From Pseudomonadota bacterium (lineage in GTDB: Bacteria > Pseudomonadota > Alphaproteobacteria > Acetobacterales > Acetobacteraceae), in NCBI GenBank assembly GCA_021780935.1, contig JAJXXT010000038.1:1-17739 (forward strand): 17,739 nt of DNA. Direction: 5' to 3'. The translations under genes and the position numbers were made by a program. Under the pieces are notes generated by a model that worked only from the letters and a program-made list of their open reading frames with translations, was not told the origin of the DNA and searched no databases. This document shows, piece after piece, positions 6,084 through 13,412 of this stretch. How positions within the stretch are numbered: position 1 is the stretch's first letter; every line of letters begins with the position of its first letter.

Positions 6084-7292
6084 GTGCCAGATACCAATCC
6101 CAGCGCCGCCACCGCAACCACCCTGCCGCTTGCGAATGTCACCGTGCTCGACCTCACGCTCGCCCGCGCCGGGCCGACCTGCGTGCGCCATCTCGCGGAT
6201 TGGGGCGCGAACGTGATCCGCATCGAGCCCCCGGGCAGCGGCGGCGAGGAGATCTCCGGCGACCGTCACGGCTTCGACTTCCAGAACCTGCATCGCAACA
6301 AGCGCGCGATCATGCTCGACCTGAAGTCGCCGGAGGGGCATGCGCTGTTCATGCGGCTGACGGCGACGGCCGATGTCGTCGTCGAGAACATGCGCGCCAA
6401 CGTGAAGCACCGCCTCAAGATCGCGTGGGAGGACGTGCACGCGGTCAATCCCCGCCTGGTCTACGGCAGCATCAGCGGCTTCGGCCAGGACGGGCCCTAT
6501 GCCGCGCGCGCCGGCGTCGATCAGATTGCCCAGGGCATGGGCGGGCTGATGTCGATCACCGGCGAGCCCGGCCGCGGGCCGATGCGTGTCGGCATCCCGA
6601 TCGACGATCTCGTCGCCGGCAGCCTGCTCGCCTTCGGCATCGTGACCGCGCTCTACGAGCGCGAGCGCACCGGAGTCGGCCGCTGGGTCCATACCTCGCT
6701 GCTCGAGACGCAGGTCTTCATGCTGGATTTCCAGGCCACGCGCTGGCTGATGGCCGGCGAAGTCGCGGGCCAGGCCGGCAACGACCATCCGACCGGCATC
6801 CCGACCGGCGTGTTCCCGACGGCCGACGGCCACATCAACATCGCCGCCAGCGGGCCGCGCCTGTTCGCCCGTTTCGCCGAGACCATCGGCAAGCCGGAAT
6901 GGTTGCAAATTCCCGAGTGGCAGAGCGGCAAGGGCCGCAGCGAACATCGCCGCGAGATCAACGCCGCGATCGCCGAGATCACCCGGACACAGCCCTCGGC
7001 CCACTGGATCGAGCTGTTCGAGGCGGCCGGCATTCCCTGCGGCCCGATCAACACCATCGACAAGGTCTTCGCCGATCCGCAGGTGCAACATCTGGGCCTG
7101 GCGACGCCCATGCAGCACCCCACGCTCGGCACCGAGATGGTCGTCGCCTCGGCCCTCAACATGAGCGGGGTGGCGAAGTCGGTCCGCTCGCATACGCCGG
7201 ACCCGGGCGAGCACACCGACGCGATCCTGCGATCCCTGGGGCTTGATGCCACCGAGATAGCGGCACTGCGCGCCAAGGGGGCGGTGAAGTGA
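6084..7292 (+). CDS. Class III (CaiB/BaiF) CoA-transferase
   Basis: This 402-residue cytoplasmic enzyme would move CoA between acyl groups through an aspartyl-CoA intermediate. The N-terminal Rossmann part includes LADWGANVIRIEPP, then VVVENMRANV, YGSISGFGQDGPYA and the likely catalytic Asp175 in IPIDDLVAG. The C-terminal part has PTGVFPTADGHINIA and GIPCGPINTIDKVFADPQV, which are family hallmarks. Start choice: the frame is open upstream, but the GTG at 6084 follows a GGAGG motif at ideal spacing and yields the normal family length. Its stop overlaps the start of the crotonase-fold gene by four bases (GTGA), so the two are coupled and probably act on the same acyl-CoA. The substrate is unknown. 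The family includes formyl-, carnitinyl-, succinyl- and mesaconyl-CoA transferases. Confidence 0.9.
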   Translation: MPDTNPSAATATTLPLANVTVLDLTLARAGPTCVRHLADWGANVIRIEPPGSGGEEISGDRHGFDFQNLHRNKRAIMLDLKSPEGHALFMRLTATADVVVENMRANVKHRLKIAWEDVHAVNPRLVYGSISGFGQDGPYAARAGVDQIAQGMGGLMSITGEPGRGPMRVGIPIDDLVAGSLLAFGIVTALYERERTGVGRWVHTSLLETQVFMLDFQATRWLMAGEVAGQAGNDHPTGIPTGVFPTADGHINIAASGPRLFARFAETIGKPEWLQIPEWQSGKGRSEHRREINAAIAEITRTQPSAHWIELFEAAGIPCGPINTIDKVFADPQVQHLGLATPMQHPTLGTEMVVASALNMSGVAKSVRSHTPDPGEHTDAILRSLGLDATEIAALRAKGAVK

Positions 7293-8116
7293 ACGACACC
7301 AGCCACGGCGGCATTTCGGGCAGGAGCTTCGCCGACGGCAAGATGCTCGCCGCGGTCGAGGGCGGCGTCGGCCTGGTCACCTTCAACCAGCCGGAAAAGC
7401 GCAATGCGATGTCGGTGGGGATGTGGCAGGGCCTGGGCGAGATCCTCGAGGCGTTTGCGGCCGATGACGGCGTGCGCGTCGTCATCCTCACCGGCGCCGG
7501 ACACAAGGCGTTCGTTTCGGGTGCGGATATCAGCCAGTTCGAGCAGGTGCGCAGCAACGCCGACGCGCAGCGCGAATACGACCGGCTCACCAGCGTCGGG
7601 CGCGACAAGCTGGCCAATTTCCCCAAGCCCATGATCGCGCGGATCCGCGGCTTCTGCCTCGGTGGCGGGCTCGGCATCGCGATGATGGCGGATCTGCGCA
7701 TCGCGGCGCATGACAGCGCCTTCGGCATTCCGGCCGCGCGCCTGGGCATCGCGTACGGTCCGGAGCCGACGCGCCGCCTGGTCGAACTCGTCGGCCCCGC
7801 CCATGCCCGGATGCTGCTCTATAGCGGGGCGCGCATCGACGCGGAGGAGGCGCAGCGCATCGGCCTCGTCAACCGCACCGTGCGCGACGACGAGCTGTCG
7901 GACGTGGTGCTGGAGCTCGCAGGCACGCTGGCCGAGAACGCGCCGCTGTCGCTGCGCGCGGCCAAGGTGATGGTCGAGCAGGTGACACGCGACGAGAGCC
8001 GGCGCGACCGCATCGCCATGGATGGCGTCATGCAGGCGTGCTTCGACAGCGAGGACTACCGCGAGGGCCGCACCGCCTTCATGGAAAAGCGCCGGCCGAT
8101 CTTCAGGGGACGCTGA
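7289..8116 (+). CDS. Crotonase-superfamily protein lacking both hydratase glutamates
   Basis: This 275-residue protein has the crotonase fold: CoA-binding EKRNAMS (36-42), first oxyanion-hole segment VSGADISQF (76-84), second segment GFCLGGGLGIAMMAD (121-135) and a C-terminal FMEKRRPIF tail. It aligns without gaps to rat enoyl-CoA hydratase here. The two catalytic glutamates of that enzyme (E144 in GGGCE and E164 in QPE) correspond to Gly129 and Ala149. Ordinary hydration of enoyl-CoA is therefore unlikely. Isomerase, thioesterase, decarboxylase or another crotonase chemistry is more plausible, perhaps using E159 (GPEPTRRL) or another residue. The start is GTG at 7289, overlapping the CoA-transferase stop by 4 bp. 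An 'enoyl-CoA hydratase' label from homology alone could mislead. Confidence 0.88.
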   Translation: MNDTSHGGISGRSFADGKMLAAVEGGVGLVTFNQPEKRNAMSVGMWQGLGEILEAFAADDGVRVVILTGAGHKAFVSGADISQFEQVRSNADAQREYDRLTSVGRDKLANFPKPMIARIRGFCLGGGLGIAMMADLRIAAHDSAFGIPAARLGIAYGPEPTRRLVELVGPAHARMLLYSGARIDAEEAQRIGLVNRTVRDDELSDVVLELAGTLAENAPLSLRAAKVMVEQVTRDESRRDRIAMDGVMQACFDSEDYREGRTAFMEKRRPIFRGR

Positions 8117-8134
8117 GCGGCCGGCGGGGCGCGC

Positions 8135-8851
8135 ATGCTCGTCTGGTGTGCGGGCGCCTATGCCAGCGGCTCGACCTGGGCTTTCAATGTCGCCCGCCGC
8201 CTCGCCGAATGTTCCGGCCCCGTCGCCACCCGCTTCATCAACGGGTGCGAGGATGCGCAAGGGTTGGGTTCCGGTCGCCACGTGGTCAAGACGCACGACG
8301 TGGCACCCGAGGTCGCGGATTTTCTTGCCACGCGCGCGACCGCCATCCTGGTGACCCTGCGCGATCCCCGCGACGGCGTGACCTCGCTGATGCGCTACCA
8401 GAACTTCCGGTTCGAGATCGCATTGGACTGGGTCCGTCGCTCCGCCCGTTTCGTCGCCGGGCTGGCGCATCGGCCCGGCGTGCTGTCGTTGCGTTATGAG
8501 GATGGGTTCGTCGACCTGCCAGTGACCGTCGGGCGCCTTGCCGCCCACCTCGGCGTGGATGCCGACGCCGCGGCGCGGGCGGCGATTTTTGCCGCGCTGC
8601 GCCGCCCGGCGGTGGAGGCGCAGATCGCCCGGTTCCCCGTGCGCCCCGAGCTGCAGAGCGACCCGCGTTCCGGCGACATCACGGACCCGGTGACGCAATG
8701 GCACCGCCACCATGCCGGCCGCGACGGCGCCATCGGCCGCTGGCGCCGCACGCTGACCCGGGCGCAGGCGGAACAGGTGCGCCAGGCGCTGGCCGATCTG
8801 CCGGCGCTGTTTCACCCGCGCCCCCTTTCGCCCGGCCGCCTGGGGCGCTAG
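8135..8851 (+). CDS. Small sulfotransferase-family protein
   Basis: This 238-residue protein resembles PAPS-dependent sulfotransferases. The N-terminal CAGAYASGSTWAFN (5-18) corresponds to the 5'-phosphosulfate-binding loop. VVKTHD (50-55) matches the K-x-H segment in the active site, and LRDPRDGVTSLMRY (75-88) is the 3'-phosphate-binding motif. LSLRYEDGFVD is the usual mid-domain strand. The family transfers sulfate to hydroxyl or amine acceptors, but many bacterial members are uncharacterised. The ATG lies 18 bp after the crotonase-fold gene and probably shares its transcript. The gene ends just before the cobalamin riboswitch. The acceptor is unknown; a lipid or sugar is possible but nothing in the sequence decides it. 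Confidence 0.75.
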   Translation: MLVWCAGAYASGSTWAFNVARRLAECSGPVATRFINGCEDAQGLGSGRHVVKTHDVAPEVADFLATRATAILVTLRDPRDGVTSLMRYQNFRFEIALDWVRRSARFVAGLAHRPGVLSLRYEDGFVDLPVTVGRLAAHLGVDADAAARAAIFAALRRPAVEAQIARFPVRPELQSDPRSGDITDPVTQWHRHHAGRDGAIGRWRRTLTRAQAEQVRQALADLPALFHPRPLSPGRLGR

Positions 8852-8862
8852 GGTCCCGCCCA

Positions 8863-9051
8863 GACTCCGGTGGCCCGCGAGGGCTGAAACGGGAACGCGG
8901 AACGCCAGCCTTCGGGTTGGCGCAGGCCGCGGCTGCCCCCGCAACTGTGAGCGGCGCGTCCGGCGCCACACGCCATTGCCCGACCAGGGCGAGAAGGCGG
9001 TGCCGGACGGGGGAAATCCCGGCGCCGCGAGCCAGGAGACCGGCCGGAGTC
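8863..9051 (+). ncRNA. Cobalamin (adenosylcobalamin) riboswitch
   Basis: The 5' leader of the btuB gene carries the class hallmarks in order: GGCTGAAACGGGAA (8882-8895), CCCGCAACTGTGAGCGG (8938-8954) and the B12 box AGCCAGGAGACCGGCC (9030-9045). The closing helix P1 is GACTCCGG (8863-8870) with CCGGAGTC (9044-9051), an exact complement, which sets the edges. Binding of cobalamin is expected to shut down expression of the downstream receptor. Confidence 0.95.
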
Positions 9052-9160
9052 GAGAGCGCACGCGCGCACCGGGCGGGGAGCCCCGGCGCAACGGGCAAAC
9101 CCCGCATGCTTGCATCGCCCTGACAACCGCGGGGGCATCCCCGTTGCTGGAGTGCGAGAC
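9052..9160 (+). promoter_or_regulatory. Expression platform and ribosome binding site of btuB
   Basis: This is the stretch between the riboswitch aptamer and the btuB ATG. A short hairpin CGGGG-GCAT-CCCCG (9130-9143) lies just ahead of the Shine-Dalgarno GGAG (9149-9152, 8 bases from the ATG). A second small hairpin, CCGGG/CCCGG, is at 9069-9086. There is no T-run, so control of translation initiation is more likely than intrinsic termination. This is inference from layout. Confidence 0.5.
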
Positions 9161-11143
9161 ATGACGCCTTGCCGTTTCGCTATCGTTACATCCCTGTGCG
9201 CCGCCGCAGCGACGCTGCCGGCCGCGGCGCAGACCGCGCCCGAGCTGCAACTGCCCGAGACGGTCGTCACCGCGACGCGCGTGCCGACGCTGATCGAGCA
9301 GATCCCCGCCGGCGTGACCGTCATCACCCGCCGGCAACTCGAACAGGCGGGGGCGACGACGCTCGCCGACGCGCTGGCTCTGGTCCCCGGGCTGGTGCCG
9401 GTCGCCTCGGGCGGGCCTGGCGGCAACACCAGCGTCTTCATCCGCGGCACCAATTCGGATCACGTGCTGGTGCTGCGCGACGGGGTTCCGCTCAACGACC
9501 CGTCCGATCCCGGAGCGGCCTTCAATTTCGGCGTCGACACCCTGGCCAGCGTGGACCGCATCGAGATCGTCCGTGGCCCGATGTCCTCGCTCTATGGCTC
9601 GGGCGCGATCGGCGGCGTCATCAACATCATCACCAGGCGCGGCAGCGGTCCGGCGCACGGCACGGTCACGCTGGGTGCCGGGCTGCCGGCCACCGGCGAG
9701 GCCGCGGCGACGCTGGCCGGTGGCAGCGGCCTCTGGGACTACCGCCTCGGCGCCCAGGCGCTGGACACCACCTACGGCGATACGATTCCGAAACGGGAGA
9801 CGGTCTATGCCGGCCATCGCGAGTTCTATCGCGGCGATGCCGGCTCGCTCGAACTCGGCTACACGCCACGCCCCGGCACGCGCCTGTTCCTCGGCCTCGA
9901 CGGCCGCACCTCGGCCTTCTCGCTGAAGGAGCACGGTTTCCCGACTTACGACTCCCAGGCCTATCGCGGCTACGACAATGCCTGGAACGGCCGTCTCGGA
10001 GCGACGACGACACTGTTCGGCTACTGGGACAGCGCGCTCACGCTCGCGCATCTGCAGACCGACCGCCACTATGTGCAGCCGCTCGAAGCGCTCGATCCGA
10101 ACGCCGCGTCCGGCGACAGCCGCTATCACGGCGCGCGCGACATGCTGTCCTGGAACAACACGCTGCACGTCGCCGCCAGCAGTGCGCTCAGCGATGCGGC
10201 GGTGCTGTTCGGCTACGAGCATCGGCTCGATAGCTCCAACTCCCGCCTCGACCTCGTCACCGGCGGGTTCCCCTATGTCAGCGCCGTGCGCGCCTCGGCG
10301 ACCTCGGACGCGGGGCATGCGGGACTGCAGGGGACGCTCTGGCACCGTCTTTCGCTGACCGCCGACATCCGTGGCGAGCACGCGCGTTATGGTGGCGGGG
10401 CGGTGACGTGGCGGCTCGGCGCGGTGCTGGCGGTGCCGGAAATCCGCTCGCACCTTCACGCCGCCTACGGCACCGCCTTTCGCGCTCCCTCGCTCTACGA
10501 CCTCTTCGGCCAGGACAATTACGGCTATGTCGGCAATCCGGCACTGAAACCGGAACGAAGCCAGGGCTACGAGATCGGCTGGACCACCGACCTGCCGCTC
10601 GCCGGCCGGCCCAAGGGGCTCTCGCTCGATGTCACTTATTTCGAAAACGACATCAACGACCTGATCCAGACGGAGTTCAACGCGAGCTTTACCGCCTCGA
10701 CGCAGCAGAACGTCGCCAGGGCCCGCTCGCGCGGCGTGGAAGTGACACTCACGGCGCGTCCCGCCGTCTGGCTCACGGCCGATCTCACCTACACCTACAC
10801 GGATGCGCGCGACCTCAGCGCGCATACGCCGCTGCTGCGCCGGCCCAAGAACCGTGGCACGGTCGATGCGCGCATCGAACCCATTCCGGGCCTGGTGGTC
10901 GAACCCCAGCTCGTGCTCACCAGCGCCTTCGACGATTACATCGAAAACAATTTCGGCTACCCGGTCGGTCCCGGCCTGTCGCCGGGTGGCGCCTATGCCA
11001 ACCTCGCCGTGAGCTATCGTCTGCGGCCGCGGCTGACGCTGTTCGCGGACGCGCGCAACCTCTTCAACTCCCGCTTCGAGGCGGCCAGCGGCTTCGCGAT
11101 GCCGGGCGCCTCGCTGCTGCTGGGTCTGCGCGGCGGATTCTGA
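9161..11143 (+). CDS. btuB: TonB-dependent outer-membrane cobalamin receptor
   Basis: This 660-residue precursor has a signal peptide (hydrophobic to about residue 19, cleavage near AAA-Q around 23-24), then a TonB box LPETVVTATR (31-40). The plug domain includes ADALALVPGLVPV, FIRGTNSDHVLVLRDGVPL and MSSLYGSGAIGGVINIITRR. A beta-barrel follows, with FRAPSLYDLFG, NPALKPERSQGYEIGW and a C-terminal GLRGGF ending in the phenylalanine used by the BAM machinery. It would bind corrinoid at the cell surface and pull it into the periplasm using TonB energy. The upstream cobalamin riboswitch and the neighbouring btuFCD genes make cobalamin the likely ligand. Start choice: the ATG at 9161 has a GGAG motif and begins a proper signal peptide, whereas the in-frame ATG at 9110 would place extra residues before it. 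Confidence 0.93.
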   Translation: MTPCRFAIVTSLCAAAATLPAAAQTAPELQLPETVVTATRVPTLIEQIPAGVTVITRRQLEQAGATTLADALALVPGLVPVASGGPGGNTSVFIRGTNSDHVLVLRDGVPLNDPSDPGAAFNFGVDTLASVDRIEIVRGPMSSLYGSGAIGGVINIITRRGSGPAHGTVTLGAGLPATGEAAATLAGGSGLWDYRLGAQALDTTYGDTIPKRETVYAGHREFYRGDAGSLELGYTPRPGTRLFLGLDGRTSAFSLKEHGFPTYDSQAYRGYDNAWNGRLGATTTLFGYWDSALTLAHLQTDRHYVQPLEALDPNAASGDSRYHGARDMLSWNNTLHVAASSALSDAAVLFGYEHRLDSSNSRLDLVTGGFPYVSAVRASATSDAGHAGLQGTLWHRLSLTADIRGEHARYGGGAVTWRLGAVLAVPEIRSHLHAAYGTAFRAPSLYDLFGQDNYGYVGNPALKPERSQGYEIGWTTDLPLAGRPKGLSLDVTYFENDINDLIQTEFNASFTASTQQNVARARSRGVEVTLTARPAVWLTADLTYTYTDARDLSAHTPLLRRPKNRGTVDARIEPIPGLVVEPQLVLTSAFDDYIENNFGYPVGPGLSPGGAYANLAVSYRLRPRLTLFADARNLFNSRFEAASGFAMPGASLLLGLRGGF

Positions 11144-11150
11144 GATAGCC

Positions 11151-11200
11151 GTGCGGCGGCTGCGGCGCTAGCCTGCGGGTCGTAGCCGAAGCCGTCGCAC
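11151..11200 (+). terminator. Possible hairpin between btuB and the hydrolase gene
   Basis: GTGCGGCGGCT (11151-11161) pairs with AGCCGTCGCAC (11190-11200), with one G-T wobble and a 28-base loop that can fold further. It starts 7 bp after the btuB stop. No T-run follows. It could attenuate read-through into the hydrolase gene. Confidence 0.35.
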
Positions 11201-11239
11201 GTTCCGGGGTGAATGCGTCATGATGCGGAGGATAGCGGA

Positions 11240-12109
11240 ATGATCCGGCACCGTAGCGTCCCCGTCCGCGGCGCTGCTTTCCACGTGGCCGAGGCAGGGG
11301 AGGGGGAACCGATCCTGCTGCTGCATGGCTGGCCGGAATTCTGGCGTACGTGGGAGCCGGTGATGCACCGCCTCGCTGGCCGGTTCCGTCTTATCGCGCC
11401 CGATCTGCGCGGCTTCGGCGCATCGGACAAACCGGCGGGCGATCCGCCGGTCTGGGGGGCGACGGATCACGGGCAGGACCTCCTGGCGCTGCTCGATGCG
11501 TTCGGCCTCGCGCGTTGCGGCCTCGTTGGGCACGATGTCGGCGGAGCGGTGATCCTCGACCTCGCCCGCCGCGATCCCGCGCGGTGGTCCGGTCTTTTCC
11601 TGTTCGATTTCGTCTATCCCGGCATCGGCGCGCGCATGGGTGCCCCTGACCGGCTGCAGGAAATCTGGTACCAGTCGTTCCACCAGATGGCGATCGCGCC
11701 GGCCCTGGTCGGCGCCAGCCGGGATGCCTGCCGCGCCTATATCGGCCATTTCCTCAGGCACTGGTCGCACGTGAGGCATGCTTTCGACGACGTGCTCGAG
11801 GATTGGGTCGACAATTTCCTCCTGCCCGGCAACCTCGAGGGCGGCTTCGCCTGGTACCGCGCCGCCCATGCGGGCCGCATCGCGATGATGCAGGGCATGG
11901 CGCCGACGCTGCCGCCGATCGCAGTCCCGACCTGCATCCGCTGGGCGGCGCACGACCCGATCTTTCCCGCCGCCTGGACCGACCGTCTCGGTGAGACGTT
12001 CGGCGACCTCGACCTCGCCATCATGGAAGGCGTCGGTCATTTTCCGCATCGCGAGGCACCGGATCGCGCAGCCGAGGCGATTGCCGGGTTCTTCGCCACC
12101 CGTACCTGA
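11240..12109 (+). CDS. Alpha/beta hydrolase, epoxide hydrolase / haloacid dehalogenase-like
   Basis: This 289-residue alpha/beta hydrolase has an aspartate nucleophile. HGWPEFW (29-35) carries the oxyanion-hole HGxP motif. GHDVGG (97-102) places Asp99 at the nucleophile elbow, Asp239 in HDPIFP is the acid and His267 in GVGHFPHREAP is the base. An Asp nucleophile with HGWP is typical of epoxide hydrolases and fluoroacetate dehalogenases, not of esterases, which use Ser. The cap region spans about 125-215. Start choice: the frame also has an ATG at 11213, but the ATG at 11240 has GGAGG at 11227-11231 with eight-base spacing, so I use it. It sits 96 bp downstream of btuB in the same direction and ends at the palindromic repeat. 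A link to B12 metabolism is not evident; the substrate is unknown. Confidence 0.82.
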   Translation: MIRHRSVPVRGAAFHVAEAGEGEPILLLHGWPEFWRTWEPVMHRLAGRFRLIAPDLRGFGASDKPAGDPPVWGATDHGQDLLALLDAFGLARCGLVGHDVGGAVILDLARRDPARWSGLFLFDFVYPGIGARMGAPDRLQEIWYQSFHQMAIAPALVGASRDACRAYIGHFLRHWSHVRHAFDDVLEDWVDNFLLPGNLEGGFAWYRAAHAGRIAMMQGMAPTLPPIAVPTCIRWAAHDPIFPAAWTDRLGETFGDLDLAIMEGVGHFPHREAPDRAAEAIAGFFATRT

Positions 12110-12111
12110 AT

Positions 12112-12163
12112 CTGGAGCAATAAATCCGACCAGATAATTCGATCTGGTTCGATATCGCTCTAG
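12112..12163. repeat. 52-bp palindromic intergenic repeat, copy 2
   Basis: This is the second copy of the element at 3910-3961, in the same orientation on this strand, with 45 of 52 identical positions. The inner stem is GACCAGAT/ATCTGGTT around the loop AATTCG; the outer stem is GAGCAATA/TATCGCTC with one mismatch. It begins 2 bp after the hydrolase stop and contains the TAG stop codon (12162-12160) of the convergent adenosyltransferase gene. It is well placed to act as a bidirectional terminator, but it has no T-run. Confidence 0.85.
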
Positions 12164-12717
12164 CGGTTCGCTCCCGGCACCCACAGCACGTCGCCGGCCG
12201 CCCGCTCGTTGAGCAGACGGGACAGCACGAAGAGATGGTCCGAGGCGCGATTCAGCAGCCGCAGGACCGCCGGGTTCACGCCATCGGCCCGCAGCGCGGC
12301 GATGCGCCGTTCGGCCCGGCGCAACAGCGTGCGCGCGACATGCGCCTGCGCCGCCGCCGGTGTTCCGCCTGGCAGCACGAAGCTCGCAAGCGGCGCAAGC
12401 CCGCTCGCCATTGCCGCGATCTCCGCCTCGAGCCGCACGACGGGCGCGTCCGTCACCCGCAGCCGTTTGCCCGCGTCGCCCGGGACCGCGAGATCGGCGC
12501 CGACATCGAAAAGATCGTTCTGAAGCCGTGACAGTGCCGCGTCGGTCGCCGGGTCGCCGGCAACCAGGCAGCGCAACACGCCGAGCGCGGCGTTCGCCTC
12601 GTCGACGGCGCCGATCGCCTCGATCCGCGCCGTTTCCTTGCCAACTCGCGCGCCATCGCCGAGCGAAGTCTCGCCCGCATCGCCGCCACGCGTCACCACC
12701 CGGTCGATCCTGACCAT
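12160..12717 (-). CDS. pduO: PduO-type ATP:cob(I)alamin adenosyltransferase
   Basis: This 185-residue cytoplasmic enzyme adds the 5'-deoxyadenosyl group of ATP to cob(I)alamin, giving coenzyme B12. The N-terminal TRGGDAGETSLGDGARVGK (9-27) is the ATP-binding segment of the PduO family. FVLPGGTPAAAQAHVARTLLRRAERR and LNRASDHLFVLSRLLN contain the conserved helical bundle and active-site residues. The length is typical of the stand-alone enzyme. It is the last gene of the leftward B12 cluster; its Shine-Dalgarno AGGAG overlaps the TAG stop of the tonB gene, 8 bp away. Its presence completes an import-and-activation pathway. Its stop codon lies inside palindromic repeat copy 2. Confidence 0.93.
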   Translation of the reverse strand: MVRIDRVVTRGGDAGETSLGDGARVGKETARIEAIGAVDEANAALGVLRCLVAGDPATDAALSRLQNDLFDVGADLAVPGDAGKRLRVTDAPVVRLEAEIAAMASGLAPLASFVLPGGTPAAAQAHVARTLLRRAERRIAALRADGVNPAVLRLLNRASDHLFVLSRLLNERAAGDVLWVPGANR

Positions 12718-12725
12718 TGCCTCTC

Positions 12726-13412
12726 CTAAGGGCCGAACGTCACGGCGATCTTGTAGATGCTGGAAACCGGCGCGCCGCCCTGCGTCGCCGGGGTGAAATG
12801 CCAGGTGCGCAGCCGCGCCACCGCTGCCTGATCCAGCAGCGGATAGCCGGAGCTTTTAATCACTTTCACGCGATCGACAAACCCATCCGCCGCGACATAG
12901 AGCCACAGCCCCACGGTTCCCATCTGGTGCCGCCGCGCGGCCGCGGGCGGATAGGCCGGCGCCAGGTTGCCCTTGTCGGGCTGCGTCGTGACGTTCACGC
13001 TCTTGTTGCGGTCATTGCGGACGGCGACCGAGGGCCCGCCGAGGCTGCCGAACTCCATCGGCAGGCTTTGTCGCGGCGGTGCCGCCGCCGCCTTCGGCCG
13101 CGGTGCCGGTGGCGCGTCGGTCTTCGGCTGTGGCGGTGTGGACCGCGGGACCGGGGGCCTCGCCGCCGCTTGCTGGCGCTTGGGCGGCGCCGGGGGGGCC
13201 GTCGGCCCGCCGCGCGCCCTTTGATCGCCCTGTCCCTTGGTGAGCAGGATCTGAACCGTCGCCTGGTTCAACGGCACGGGCGCCGCCGGCGCCGGTCGCG
13301 CCGGCTGCCACAGGATCGCGACCAGCGCCGCCATGTGCAGCAGCAGCGACAGTCCCGCAGCCCACGCCATCCGCCGTGTCCGCGCGTGCCGCCCGGTTGG
13401 TCGTTGCATCAT
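12726..13412 (-). CDS. tonB: TonB-family energy transducer
   Basis: This 228-residue protein has the TonB plan. A short cytoplasmic basic N terminus is followed by one transmembrane helix at about 16-36, containing the S22-xxx-H26 pair that matches the TonB Ser/His motif. Next comes a long Pro/Ala/Lys-rich periplasmic spacer (about 37-115) and a C-terminal domain (about 150-228) with AYPPAAARRHQMGTVGLWLY, VIKSSGYPLLDQAAV and LRTWHFTPA. It would pass proton-motive energy from ExbB/ExbD to outer-membrane receptors. Those partners are not in the window. The ATG overlaps the btuD stop by 4 bp (ATGA), so this TonB is made with the cobalamin importer and may be dedicated to BtuB. Confidence 0.9.
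   Translation of the reverse strand: MMQRPTGRHARTRRMAWAAGLSLLLHMAALVAILWQPARPAPAAPVPLNQATVQILLTKGQGDQRARGGPTAPPAPPKRQQAAARPPVPRSTPPQPKTDAPPAPRPKAAAAPPRQSLPMEFGSLGGPSVAVRNDRNKSVNVTTQPDKGNLAPAYPPAAARRHQMGTVGLWLYVAADGFVDRVKVIKSSGYPLLDQAAVARLRTWHFTPATQGGAPVSSIYKIAVTFGP

Noticed and set aside
4928..6223. Longer 431-residue dehydrogenase start
   Set aside because: The extension would run into the divergent CoA-transferase gene; the ATG at 6001 has GGAGG at ideal spacing and gives the family length.
6653..10825. A very long open frame on the minus strand (about 1390 codons)
   Set aside because: It lies antisense to the CoA-transferase, crotonase, sulfotransferase, riboswitch and btuB. Its Arg/Ala/Gly/His-rich composition with no recognisable domain is typical of antisense frames in GC-rich coding DNA.
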